Notes under the pieces: generated by a model | The model's input: the letters and a program-made list of their open reading frames with translations, nothing else | Database searches by the model: none | Told to the model about the DNA's origin: nothing | Part shown: positions 37,501 to 49,900 of the stretch, in pieces | Numbering within the stretch: the stretch's first letter is position 1 | Layout of the letters: each line of letters begins with the position of its first letter | Assembly: GCF_964275005.1 (NCBI RefSeq) | Contig: NC_092705.1 | Location: 6,064,641 to 6,128,640, forward strand | Origin: Diadema setosum | Taxonomy: Eukaryota; Echinodermata; Echinoidea; Diadematoida; Diadematidae | Direction of reading: 5' to 3' | Length of the DNA stretch: 64,000 bases | Position numbers and translations under genes: made by a program

Positions 37501-39064
37501 TCTGACAGAACGGCAGTCACTGAAAAAAACAAACCCCATGTATAATGCGTACCTTAAATACATTCTGCACAATGGTCGTCGCCTGTGCCTTTAATTCAGT
37601 CGCTTTCGCAGCTTCCTACAAAGAGAACAAAATGAAGAAAGTGTGATTATGACAATGTTTATATGAGAATATGTTAGAGAAAGGGGGTCATCAATATAAC
37701 AGTTGTAATTTTCTCTGTGTTTTTTCCGAATGGTTGTAAAACCGAAATGAAGCACACTTTGTTGTAAATACCAGAAATGGAAACCTGCTAAAGGACATCT
37801 GTGAAACTAAGAATTCTTATCATCACCCCGGATCACTTCAAAATGATACGAGACTAATGTCATTATGTTGACGAAAACAAACTTATGCATTACTTTCAAA
37901 CAAACACAATAAGCTATTCGCTGGATAGATTCTATAACTGCGATGTGGATCATCACGTGGATCATCCGCCACTTAGTTATAACTTCAGACACGGTCAGTA
38001 CATATGCTTTCTCGCATGAGTATTGTCGCGTTAAGCTACTGTAATTTCTGTTATATGACTTTACCTGAATATGTTGTGTCGCCTTTGAGTCGTTCTGTGT
38101 CACAGAACTCCTGCAGCAAGAATAAAAAAGAGTAAGAATGAGAGTTTATAGAATAACAGTGTTTCCCCTAAATTATCCCCTGCTTTTATTATCTTTATTT
38201 ACATAGCAATGTACTCCATTTTTATGTTTACAAATTATAAACCAAGAAATTGTAATCATTATCATATTTTCCCCGTTCTGCAAATCCTGTCCGTTAGATG
38301 AATTAACTATCAGCATGGTTAAACGTTGCATGTCATGATGTAGCCATTGTGTTTTATAGTTAATGACTCACCCAATCCCGTACGAACAAGCAAGGATGAC
38401 TGTGTGGCGTGCGAGTTCGGGAAGAGAGCGGGTCTTCCTTGCTCTCTGTTGGCGACCTGAATAAAGGTGCAGAAACATACAAAATATTTTAAAAGAAAAA
38501 AATATAAGAAAGAGGAATTGGAAAGGCACAGTAATAATCATGCAGAACCTCTCACAGGTAGTGGGAAATCGAGGTTGTTCGATTTTGATGCGAAATCTCT
38601 GAATGCCATACCATTTGGAAGATAAATGATAAGAGGGAACACAAAAACTGTGGTATTACATTTCGCATAATACCACTTGGTATCATTATGTATGGTATAC
38701 ACTAACATGATGAATTCATTCTTGGTTCCATTCCAGATTAAGCTTAATTATTAAAATGTATTTATTCTTAAGGATGATTTTTGTCTTTTCCTTTTCTGTG
38801 CTACTTTTCCTCTATAATACACCTGTCAAATATTGCATGACTGGAGGTATGCGAGAAAAGTAAACAGGTACATACAGAGCATAATTTTTTGCGCACCCCA
38901 CGAAACACAATATGACTAAAGGCCGAATTACAAAATTGCTTCTATCTCAATAATGATGTATGAAATTCAGACAAAAAGTTGTCGATTTGTCACTCACCAT
39001 TTTTCGCTGTACAGCATGCCAAAAATGACACCATACGATCAATTTTGGTCAAATTATTGCCCAT
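31508..39064 (-). CDS. Copy A: lipid-anchored protein with 11 AKAP-like helices (unrecognised family)
   Basis: Seventeen minus-strand exons, all with GT/AG and in phase: 38998-39064, 38372-38456, 38065-38110, then twelve 63-nt phase-0 exons (37553-37615, 37228-37290, 36905-36967, 36666-36728, 36348-36410, 36069-36131, 35685-35747, 34850-34912, 34647-34709, 34228-34290, 33993-34055, 33318-33380), 31940-32977 and 31508-31699; about 727 residues. The start MGNNLTK fits the N-myristoylation pattern and Cys-Cys follows at 17-18. Exons 4-14 each encode a helix with L/A8, A12, I/F15, V/L16, V19, Y/L20 and Val at position 2 of the next module, the spacing of PKA RII-binding helices (Ht31 core LIEEAASRIVDAVIEQV). 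Exon 15 is degenerate. Exon 16 has acidic runs ([12 protein letters not shown]) and proline motifs (LPPIPPPL, FPPPY). Exon 17 is His/Pro/Arg-rich. Exon structure is firm; function is inferred from pattern. Confidence 0.85.
33318..37615 (-). repeat. Twelve 63-nt phase-0 repeat exons of copy A
   Basis: Two module types occur. Type I ends IVQNVY/F-like (exons 4, 6, 7, 9, 10, 12, 14). Type II carries AA…SA..FLDDVL-like residues (exons 5, 8, 11, 13). The order from the N-terminus is [15 protein letters not shown], degenerate. All are exactly 21 codons with codon-boundary introns, so any one can be added, lost or skipped without a frameshift. They evidently arose by exon duplication. Confidence 0.9.
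35074..35494. mobile_element. TTAA-flanked MITE in copy A intron
   Basis: The ends AGGTACTAGCCCACATTTG and CAAATGTGGGCTAATACCT are near-perfect inverted repeats. TTAA flanks both sides (35070-35073, 35495-35498). The corresponding place in copies B (47392-47395) and C (56726-56729) is a single uninterrupted TTAA. This is a clean insertion with its empty site visible in the paralogues; it arose in A after duplication or was absent from the donor of B and C. Confidence 0.93.
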
Positions 39065-39103
39065 TTTGATCGATCAGATGAATCTATCAAGTGATTCGGT
39101 CAT

Positions 39104-39115
39104 CTGCTATATAAG
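39104..39115 (-). promoter_or_regulatory. TATA box of copy A
   Basis: The minus strand reads CTTATATAGCAG about 40-50 nt before the ATG at 39064, and the same motif holds the same place in B and C. A start site about 30 nt downstream would leave a leader of roughly 15-20 nt. Confidence 0.55.
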
Positions 39116-39473
39116 AAAGTAATGTTTGGCGCCGGTTCGCAGGCCCCTGGAAACAGGGACAGGGTATTGTTGCGTCACCCGGAGTGCGCGCAAACTTCAA
39201 GTTGACGCAATCAAAGAATAAACATGTTTAGTTTTTCTGTAATTGTATTTTGTTTTCTGTCTTTCACATGGAATTCATTTTAGAACATTATGAATTCAAA
39301 GAAAATGGCTTTAAAGGAAAATTGACTCGAATGAACATTAATTATCACGAATAAAACCAAAAATCAAACCCGTAGACACATTGTAGTGACCAATCATCAC
39401 CGTTGATTCATAACGTTACCAGTCACGCAACGCTTGATGCGCGCTACAAGCAGACAAAGTGGACCTCTGTTTA

Positions 39474-39481
39474 TGACGTAA
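39474..39481. promoter_or_regulatory. CRE-like site upstream of copy A
   Basis: TGACGTAA (TTACGTCA on the gene strand) is a near-consensus CREB/ATF element about 400 bp upstream of the ATG. It is retained in B (51301-51308) and C (60742-60749). Function is not shown. Confidence 0.3.
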
Positions 39482-39747
39482 TGACCGCACTGTTTTCTCA
39501 CTCGTGGTTGGTTCCGCGCGTGGCTGTCTTTACCTTCCGCGCAGATGGTCTACCAAATAGGAGGAATATCATTATATTATTTTGTCATTATAAAGTCAAG
39601 TGAGATGCTGCTTCAAAATTCTTATTTTTTCTTTACTCTTGATCTCCGACAAATCATAAACTTTGACCCTTTTCATTTCTGAAAAGCATATCAATATTGG
39701 AAGAGCGTGACTACTAATAACATGTTATTCTGTGGACTTGTCAGCAC

Positions 39748-39905
39748 AGAAGAAAAGGACGAAGAAGAAGAAGACGACGAAGAAGAAGGAGTAGGAGGAG
39801 GAGAAGGAGGAGGAGGAGGAGGAGAAGGAAGAAAAGGAAGAGAAGGAAGAGAAGGATTGAGGAGGAGGAGGTCGGAGGAGAAGAAGGAGGAGAAGAAGAG
39901 AAACA
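39748..39905. repeat. Purine-rich GAA/GGA tract, unit A
   Basis: About 158 bp of almost pure purine on the plus strand, upstream of copy A. The same tract is 104 bp in unit B and about 160 bp in unit C. The Glu-rich and Ser/Pro-rich ORFs through it are low-complexity artefacts. Confidence 0.9.
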
Positions 39906-42900
39906 AGACTGCTATAGTTATCTAAGAATTTACCCGACAGCGCTGAGCCTTGTAAGCATGGTCAGGTGATATCTACTTTGGATATCTTTGAAAAACCAAC
40001 GTTTTCTGATAGTGGTTTATCGGATATGCCTGACTTTCAATCGGAGTACCCGAGTTCTTGGGTCCAGCCCTGGTGCTGAGTGTTGACGTCTAGGATAGCA
40101 ACCTCTTGCAGCAAGAGCAAAACAAGAAGCTGGATTCTTGTCATTACCATGACATTTGCCACTCCAGCAAGGGTTTCTATTGTAGCCACTGTTTGTGAAA
40201 TGCGACCCTGAATACTCGCGGAAGATTTTAACGATGAAACTTGAACTGTTATTTCGACTCACAGACATCTCAAGATAACATGTATTGCAGAAATAGGTGT
40301 ATCATACTATCACCAAATCAGAGAGCTTATGAAAAGTCTAGAAGCTCCCAACTATTGCTTTGCAACGAAGCAACGCTATTAATGTTGGTTTACATCGTAC
40401 CCATGCCACGCCCCAAGTTTACATGTCTATCTTTTATTTCTTAAACGTCGTCTTATGTATGTTATGCATGTTTCGAGAGCACCCACGACGCAACACGGCG
40501 TGTGAAAGACAGCTTGCATTGCTGCAATGTTTGTAATTATTGTAATTGAAATGTAACTTTTACCCTTTATGTAACTATATGAGTTAAAGGAACATTGTAC
40601 GTTTACCCCCCCCCCCAAACTGATGCAACTTTAAAATGCTTACAATATTTATTTATTGGTTGTTTGTTTGTTTGTTGTTTTTTTTGGGGGGGGGGGGTGG
40701 GGAGAGATTAACAGTGAAAGGGCGCAACGCCATATTGAGCATTGCAGCATTTTGACGATTTACTTCTAATAATATCACAGACACAGGCACAACTTTAGAA
40801 AATTAGAACTGATAATTGCAGTATGTACAGTCAACCTCACATGATACGTCAAATAATCGCCTATTATTAAAAGTCGAAGGTCCTTTCAAGTCTTCTTCTC
40901 TTTATATTCTATTGATTTTTATCCCACAAAAGTTCAATTTTCTCGAAGTCGAAGCTATTTCTTCAGTCCAAATAGATTTGACTTGGGCAAGGTTGACTGT
41001 GTTTACCTGTACATCTTTTCAATTGAATTAGTATACCACATACAGTTTAGTCGAGTTTCGTCATAGCTGACATTCATATCAGCTCAAGCGTTTCTTTGAT
41101 GTGATAAAAATTTCATGATAATAATGTTGATAAGTCATGAGGTTGTGGATGCAACTCTAAATAAAACACATGGGAATATAAGGCTAGAATTACTTATTTA
41201 CTCATTTATTTGAACTCTCTTCAAAGAAGGAATAATAATCATTAATATATAATACGCCACCATTTTGCTTGTGAGATATGAATTTTTTCCTTTTATACTG
41301 ATTAATCCATAAAAGGCTGAGTGATTTATTGCACTCAATCTTTCTGAAGTTGGTTTGGTTTGATTTTCCTTTCTTGCAAAAGGCACAGAATACTTGACAT
41401 TGTGCTTTGGTCTCAAGATTTTTTATGGTTTTTTTTTTCTCTTAATTATAGATAGTATACCAGTGCAGGTTTTCCTAGGTTGACAATTAGGTCATACAAC
41501 CTTTTTTTTTTTTTTTTTTTTGGTTTGTTTGTTTTTGTATTCTTTTCTGGAACAGTCATTCTCCTATGCATCTTATTCACTGGCTGTAGGTCAGCTCTTA
41601 CTTTTTTCAAACTTACAGTATAATATCTCCATGACTTGCTGTTGGAGTTTAAATCCTCAGTGCTTGCAAGCAATGTCCAGGCTTACATCAACTTGATTTC
41701 TATTTCTGCGCATGCACATGTAGTTGAGGAAAGTGAAACTTGTTTTCGTTGTTTTCTGGTTCTGGAATCCTTTTTACCATTGTCCAATGAATGTCAATAT
41801 CACTGTTCTCATTTAGTTGTTGTACCCTCTGCGATGATTGTGAGGGTAATGCATATGCTCATGGCATCGTCGTATTGTCATCGGGGGGCGCGGTCTAGAG
41901 TGTGGCTGTGGAGTGATGCTGTGAGGGTGCCACGCCCTGTTTGGAGGTCTTCGGTTGTCCATATGGTTGGCTGGAGGACGCCCCCAGTGTTGACCGACGT
42001 TGCCCTGTATCAACGTAAAAAACAAGATTTACAGAAACAGAAAATTTAACCCTTGATAATGCTTTCGGTGAACGTAAATGAGATTGACACTTTTCAAGAG
42101 ACAGGGACTTCGGCGACCGTGTTAAACTTAAAAGTAATAATCTGTGTTGCTGCAGACTAAAACATACAATGTCATGCACGTATCAGCTGCATTAGGGCCA
42201 TTCTTATTGATGAAATTGGTGAGCATTTATGAACAATGTATGGCAACCAAATCCAAGTTACAGTCAATGCATCACCTGGTCATTAGAACGCAGTAGATTT
42301 GGGTTGAGTAGCTCCCTGGCAGCGTTTTCTCTGACCTCCCGCGACAGTTGAAATAACTGAGACATCTCGTCTGGCGGTGGATGAGGGGGTGGAGGAACCA
42401 GTCGTGATGGGGGAGGGATGAACGGCAGAAGAGGATTGATAGGATACCCGCTAATCATCTGTCTGTTTAATGCGTGCTGCTGGTGATTGGCCGAGATGTT
42501 TGGTCCTGAAGCGGCATCGCCTGGGAGAGGTAGAGCAGCAGGCATCATGGGGCAGGGAGGAGGTGGAACCATGAAGCAACTCCCAGCATGATGCACGATG
42601 TTTGAAGATGATGGTGAGGGGAGGTAGGGTGGGGGAAAGTGAATCCTCTCCTTACTGATCATCTTCTGAAGAGCAACTCGCTCGAGGTTTTTGATATCCC
42701 GGAAAGTGAGAGGAGGAGGGATCGGGGGCAGAACGACTGGCACTGCCGTTGGTGGAGAGGAGATTCGGTCGTCTCCAAGGTTGTCATCATTCCCCGATTG
42801 AGAGATCTTTAGTTTTTCTCCATTTTCATCAACCTCCTCATCGTAATCATCATCATCGTCATCGTCAGAGTCCTTGGAGAGGATGATGCACTCCTCATTG

Positions 42901-44895
42901 CGCTGTATGATATCTAACGAGGCATCTCGCTCTGCACCTTCTGATCCCATAATGAATGAGATCGTCACACCGTCTTCATCCTCATCGTCGCTGTCGGGTC
43001 CAGACTCTCCAGTGAAGACGGGGTCGCTGTCAGAATCGACGGAGTCTCGTGCGTCTTTGACGCCGTCGTGTGTCCCTCCCGATGCCAGTTCTTCCTCCAT
43101 AGCTCTCATATCGGCGACAAACTGATCTTGGTAGGTGATAACATCTCTTCCCGGCCACGGTCAGCGGCTGGACAGCAGTTCCTTTCTCGTATGGAGATCG
43201 GCAGCATCAATCTTTATCCCATTGATATAATAGCTCAGGGGTGGACACAGGTCTGAGTAGTCAACTGGACCTTCGCAGTCCGCCTGATGAGAGGTGCCTG
43301 TTGCGTCATCCTATATGGTACGAAATTACAGGTGAACAAACTTTAATGTAATTACTCAGCTATAGCATCCTTTCTAGAGATAACTTAACAACATTACCGA
43401 TACTTGAGCACAATTCTGGAGAAGAACTAGCATCATTCAAAACCTAATGATCTCAGTGAAACGTGTTCTTCAAACTTGTTAAGTAAGTCGTAATAGACAT
43501 GATAAACTTTGATTAAAAGAATTCTTCATTTTTCTTTCTTTCCCTCTTTCTCGTCATGCATGTCTCAGCGACAAATGGCGGCAAAATATCAGTTTTCAAC
43601 AGGAACATAAGAAAGTATTGTGACACAGAAAATTTGGCGATGTTCCGTACTTGGTTCTCTTTCTTGTCTCCGTCCGGTGTCTGAACGTGCAGCCAGTTGT
43701 CCTTACGCACTTCCTAAAGATAGAAAAGTAAATCATCATCACTTTTTTCTTAAAAATCTAAAATGACATTAAAAAAAAATCATATTCACCCACTGAGAAC
43801 AGGGAAAGTGTGTGAGCCAAGAAGTTTATGTAGCATGCGCATCGTTCTAAAGTGGACATATAAACTCATGTGGTTCGTTGTGCAGAACTTTGGGGACATC
43901 ATGCTTTTTGGGTGACAATATTGTTTAGTAAACTGCACAACGATTGTATGCAATTTCCTATAAAGAGAGTTAACAATTTCGACATTTTATTTTTGTGAAT
44001 AGGGGATAATAGCAATAACGTTAATGATGGAAACAAATGAATAGAACTTTCATCTCAAAATGGGTCAAGCCTCATTTTTACAGTTTTAAATCAAGTTCAC
44101 AATCAGATAGAGGAAAATAAAACCTTTCCGGCTGTACCTCACTAGTCACATAACAAGGGATATTCTTTCAAGTTATGATTACAAATGTTCTTGTCATTTT
44201 CTTTGGTTATTCGAAGGTTTAATTGCAAATATCCCAACCTCACGAGAATGTATTTAGCTCGTTTTGCGGTGAACTTCTCCGAATATGTACGAATGAATCA
44301 ATAAGTACTCACTGTGAGAACGTCCTGTACAATGATCTTTGCCTGTTCTCTGACTTCTGACTCTTTCTGGACATCCTGTACACAAAGACGAATAGTACAT
44401 CAATGTCAGAGTATAGATACTTTATTTTACAGCAAGGATGAGGAAAAGCAAGAGAAGAAAAGAACGGGTGTAGTTTTTAAGGACACTAGTAACAGACTTA
44501 ATATGTTTACCACGATGAAAAGATTGAAGACGTTATTTTCTTACCTCCAGGATACCGTCGAGGAATGCCAACGCCGACTCCTCGGCGTCTTTCTGGACCC
44601 GGGCAGCCTGGGAAAGGAAACGGTCGAATGTTCAGCGATCGTCATCAAACAAACAAATAGATAAAGAAACACCAACCAAAATAAAAAACAAAATCTACAA
44701 CAGTAACAACAAAACATGACAGTGATTAGCAGTCAAGATGAGACAAAAACCCCCCAAAAAACCGAATGTGAAATTTTTAACGAAAAAAAAAAATTATAGT
44801 GAAAATAGGTTTATAGCTTGGATAATTTGTCAGTCGAAGAGATAACAGTCACGCTTTGTAGGAAAAACAAATAAATATCAACTTTCGGCAATAGT

Positions 44896-46967
44896 CAGTG
44901 GCGTATCTAGGGAAAACGGCGCCCGGGGCAAGCGCGAAAATTGCGCCCCTAACTTCTGAAAAAGACAGTGTTCAACCGCAACCCCATCCCGGTAGGGACT
45001 TAAAAAAAAAAGTCAACATGATATGCTTTTTCAAGCACTTGAAAGGGGTCTTTTGAGGGTGACTTAAATGTAATAAATTTTGATCAATTCTGGCGAGCGA
45101 GCGCAGCGAGCGAGCCGAAAATTTTTGTATTTCAGCTTACAAAACATGGAATTCTTGTCATTTTTTTGCTTATTAAATCTTACAATTCTAATCAAGATAA
45201 TAATTTATAGTGACGGCCTTATAGATAACGATTTATACCAACAAACTGAGGACTTGAAAAAATACTCTAAAAAATTAGTAAGCGCGAGTGAGCCGAAATT
45301 CGGATATTTCCGCGTCATCATCACGTTTTGTTCTTATCTTCTTCTTCTTTTTTGATGAATTTTGGCGAGCGAGCGCAGCGAGCGAGCCGAAAATTTTTGT
45401 ATTTCAGCTTACAAAACATGGAATTCTTGTCATTTTTTTTGCTTATTAAATCTTACAATTCTAATCAAGATAATAATTTATAGTGACGGCCTTATAGATA
45501 ACGATTTATACCAACAAACTGAGGACTTGAAAAAATACTCTAAAAAAATTAGTAAGCGCAAGTGAGCCGAAATTCGGATATTTCCGCGTCATCATCACGT
45601 TTTGTTCTTATCTTCTTCTTCTTTTTTGATAAATTTTGACGAGCGAGCGCAGCGAGCAAGCCGAAAATTTTTGTATTTCAGCTTATAAAACATTTTTTTT
45701 TTCATTGAGTTTTTATTGATCAAATTAACAAGATTACAAAAACATCACAACAAAATTCGAAATGATAAAAATGCTGCTACTAATAAATAATAACAAAAAA
45801 TTAAGTCAAAAAAATGAAGAGAATCAAAGCAAAGCAGCATAGAATAAAGTCAATAAGAATGTTGTACATGTGCAATGGTACAGTCATAAACAATAATATC
45901 GGCTTATAAAACATGGAATTCTTGTCATATTTTGCTTACTAAATCTTACAATTCTTATCAAGATATAGTGACGGCCTCAAAGATAACGAATTAGAATTTG
46001 ATACCAACAAACTGAGGACTTGAAGAAATACTGTAAATTAGTGTGCGCGAGTGAGCCGAAATTTGAATATTTCCGCATCATCATCACGTTTTGTTCTCAT
46101 CTTCTTCTCTTATTTTTCGGAAAAATTCTGGCGAGCGAGCGCAGCGAGCGAGCCGAAAATTTTTGTATTTCAGCTTACAAAATATGGAATTCTTGTCATT
46201 TTTTGCTTACTAAATCATACAATTCTAATGAAGATATAGTGACGGCCTTGTAGATAACGATTTATACCAACGAAATGAGGACTTGAAAAAATACTCTAAA
46301 TTAGTACGCGCGAGTGAGCCGAAATTTGTGTATTTCCGCGTCATCATTACTTTTTGCTCTTATCTTGTTTGGTTTGTTTGTTTGTTTTTTTTTTCTTGTG
46401 CCCCCTCCCCCGTATGTTTGAAACCGTTGGTGTCCTCTTTTGATCCAATCGGCGATCGCTTCAGAACGAAAGAAATTGCAGCCGCTGCTCCGTGTAACAT
46501 TTTGCCTGCTAATTATAAAATGGCATGTGTGAACACAATATACATTGTCCTTTTTACCGCGTCATCACCACGTTGTTTTTTGTTTTTTTTTTTCTTATCT
46601 TCTATTTCTACATAAAGTTTGGCGAGCGAGCGTAGCGAGCGAGCCGAAAATTTTTGTATTTCAGCTTACAAAACATGGAGATCTTTTGTGAATACAACAA
46701 ACATTGTCATTTTGTCCGCGTCATCATCATGTTTTGTTTTGTTTGACCCCTCCCCTTCTCTCTCTCTCCCCCCCCCCCCCCCCGGGGGGTCCGGGCGAGT
46801 TTTTTTTTTTTTTTTTCTTCTTCTTCTATTTTTTTTTTCGTCTTCTTCTTTTTCCTTTTTTTTTCTTCTTCGTTTTTTTTTTTTTTTCGTTTTTTCGTTT
46901 TTTTGCGCCCACAAGGAGTGGCGCCCGGGGCACGTGCCCTCCTTGCCCCCCCCCCCCTAGATACGCC
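44896..46967. mobile_element. Non-autonomous DNA transposon carrying tandem 272-bp repeats, inserted in copy B
   Basis: It is absent at the same place in A and C. The left end CAGTGGCGTATCTAGGG, with GGCGCCCGGGGCA just inside, is mirrored at the right by GCGCCCGGGGCA and CCCTAGATACGCC. The last few bases (expected CACTG) and the target duplication appear deleted. Inside are about five copies of a unit of about 272 bp that begins with a GCGAGCGAGCGCAGCGAGCG core (about 45092, 45364, 45639, 46130, 46620), then pyrimidine-rich runs to 46910. No transposase is visible. Confidence 0.8.
45694..45901 (-). mobile_element. Short retroposed sequence (SINE or truncated LINE) nested in the copy B transposon
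   Basis: A 208-bp segment interrupts the third 272-bp unit and is flanked by an exact 13-bp duplication, GCTTATAAAACAT (45681-45693 and 45902-45914). It begins with a T-run on the plus strand, meaning a poly-A tail on the minus strand. This is the hallmark of target-primed reverse transcription by a LINE machinery. No ORF; the family is not recognised. Confidence 0.82.
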
Positions 46968-49900
46968 TTAAGAGAATAAAACTTCACTAACAATGTACAC
47001 ATTTTGTACAATGGTCCTTGACTGAACTTTTAGCTTTGATAATTTCCAGACGTCCTACAAGAAAGAACACTAGATACAAACGGTATTTCTACTTATTGTT
47101 TCTCCAGAGAATAAGTAGAAACTAAGTTTCCAACCGAAGTGGTTCTACAGTTTTGAAAATAGAGTCTTTTTTTTTTAAGAAGACAAAAACTCTCAATAAC
47201 TTCGTGGAGAAAGCCTGCTGATATCTCTAGCTGCCTGCAAAGGAGACAACATAAGACAGACCGTGTCAATGATGTTCGAAATGTACACCTTCTACATTTG
47301 TATTTGTATTTGCATTTGCCTGCAGCAAAAATTTCTTATCCTGTGTTTGTGAAATGGATTTAGAGCAGTTTACTTTATATAACACTCTATGTTAAGCAGT
47401 AAATGCATTTTTGTTGGCTTTTTTTTTCAGCCTGTGAATACATGAAAAAAAGCGTAGTAAAACTCTATTTCTCTATCTCTGTCTCCTTTATCTCTTTTGA
47501 TGACATCTTACCCGCCTTTTGTCTTTCTACAAACAGAAGCTGGGAAAAGGAATAAAAGAGAATATTTATAGAATTCTTACTCGATACGCATTCTGCACGA
47601 TAACCTTTGCCTGTTCCCTCAGCTGAAATTCCTTGCTCACCTCCTGTGAAGAATGGAGACAAACTTCGTCTAAGAAAACGAGGAGATTCCATGAACACTT
47701 GCCATTACTTACATAATTCTATGCCATAGATTTATGCCCATGTTTTGATTGAGATGTAAAAATAGTAGAGATTTTAAGCCAGAGATTAATAAATGAAAGA
47801 TGGATTATGATGAAGATTTCAAGAGGATCACTGGCAGCCTCCAAGACGGCACGCGAGGCAAAGAAAATGTTAAATAAGTAATACGGTATATTCAAGTTCA
47901 TTTACAGCAAACAAATTAAATTTCTTACCTTATACACTCCTTGCACAATGGCCTTTGACTGTGCCTTTAGTTCCGATTCCTCACTCACTCCCTGAAAGAT
48001 TTGATAACAGAAGCATGAAATATGGTGCAAGTTCATTTAAACTGTAATAATTCCGCAAATTTGCTTTCATTTATTTCAGATAACAAACTAAGTGCTTATC
48101 TAGTCGCACATTGCTTCTGGATAGGGCCTACGTTTTTGTTAGAGTCTTCCCAAGTCTGAGTTAATTAATGAGTTACAAAACTGACAATGTAAACGTTGCT
48201 GCTTCTCACCTCGAGCACATCGTCAAGGAAGTTCGTCGCTGATTCTTCGGCAACTTGGTGATCCTTTACTGCCTGTGAGCGCGGTGTACATAGTGAGTGG
48301 AAATTGTATAATGAACCCGGTAAATGGTATATAAATATATGTAAAAATGTATATATACCTGAATCATTCATTTTGATTATGTCTGCCTAATGATGACTTA
48401 TCTGCAGATTATAAGGACGAAACATTCAAGGTATGAAGCACTTGATTGCTTTCTTTCATTAAAAAAAAATCTATTATCAGTAATAGATGTAGATGTAGAC
48501 TCGATTTAAAAATGAAGTGTGATATGTAAAGATTATTCCTTTTAACATCTGGTCAGGATACCTACCTTGTATACACTCTGTACAATGATGGAGGCACGTG
48601 CTTCGAGTTCATTCAATGCCCTTTCCTCCTACAAACAGAGATGACATCTTTTCGTTAATGCTATGCATGTTTGCTGGTGTCCTTATTGGCATTTATCAAC
48701 TAAGATCTTATTTGTCTATTATGATTATGATATATGATTATCATAAGATCTATGCATTATGTATTCAAAAAGGAAACTGGGGGCTTACCTTGAACACATT
48801 CTGGACAATGGCCATTGATTGCAGCTTTAGATCCAACTCAGCATCCACTTTCTGAGTAACAGCAGAGGAATTAACCCGTAATTAATTCCTTTTTTATTTT
48901 AACCATACCATCAGTATATATTTCTCAGTAAATGTGATGTCAAAATTGTTTTTAGATTACACACATCAATGCACGTATATGATAACATGCAGTCACGGAA
49001 CAATTTTCTTTACATATTCGGTATACCCAGTTGAACTTTCCACTGGGTATTTTTATTTAAAACAGAACAAAACTAGTTAAACGTTGCTGATTCTTACCAT
49101 CAGCACATCGTCAAGGAAGGTTGTTGCTGATTCTTTGGCAGCTTGGTGATCCTTTACTGCCTGTGAGTACAATATTCATTGAAACAAATATCTTTACCGG
49201 ATGACGTACATGCATCGTATATTAGTTTTCACATGTATTTGTTTTACTAATGATTTATTTCACGAACAAAAACTCAATGTAAAACAGACACTCAGATCAG
49301 CTGGAACACAGGCATACTTGTCAAATAATACATGTATGCGAAGGTCCGAGGATCATATCTTGTAGTATGGTCTGACAGAACGGCAGTCACTGAAAAAAAC
49401 AAACCCCATGTATAATGCGTACCTTAAATACATTCTGCACAATGGTCGTCGCCTGTGCCTTTAATTCAGTCGCTTTTGCAGCTTCCTACAAAGAGAACAA
49501 AAGGAAGAAAGTGTGATTATGACAATGCATGTTTGAGAATATGTTAGAGAAAGGGGGTCGTCAATATATCAGTTGTCTCTGGGTTTTTTTTTTTTCCTTT
49601 CCGAATGGTTGTAAATACCAGAAATGGAAACCTGCTAAAGGAAATCTGTGAAACTAAGAATTCTTGTCATCACCCCGGATCACTCAAAGTGATACGAGAC
49701 TAATGTCATTATGTTGACGAAAACAAACTCATGCATTACTTTCAAACAAACACAATAAGCTATTCCTGGATACATTCTATAACTGCGATGTGGATCATCA
49801 TGTGAATGATCCGCCACTTAGTTATAACTTCAGACACAGTCAGTACATTTGCTTTCTCGCATGAGTATAATTTTCGCGTTAAGCTACTGTAATTTCCTTT

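Larger units (their letters stand above)
39116..41812. other. Spacer between copies A and B
   Basis: It holds the 5' flank of A (39116-about 40590) and the 3' flank of B. A block at about 39931-40310 is shared with unit C (about 61202-61590) but absent from B. A T/G-rich run lies at 40655-40700 and T-runs at 41430-41520. A minus-strand AAATAAA near 41207 is the candidate polyadenylation signal of B. No other gene is visible. The plus-strand ORF at 41636-42049 is antisense to exon 17 and its flank. Confidence 0.6.

Noticed and set aside
33318-37615. Regularly spaced similar 63-nt blocks as a CRISPR-like array
   Set aside because: The blocks differ in sequence, have splice sites, keep the reading frame and are separated by introns of variable length in an animal genome.
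46619-46979. ORFs rich in Phe/Ser/Lys near 46.6-47.0 kb
   Set aside because: They run through poly-pyrimidine tracts and the 272-bp unit of a non-coding transposon.
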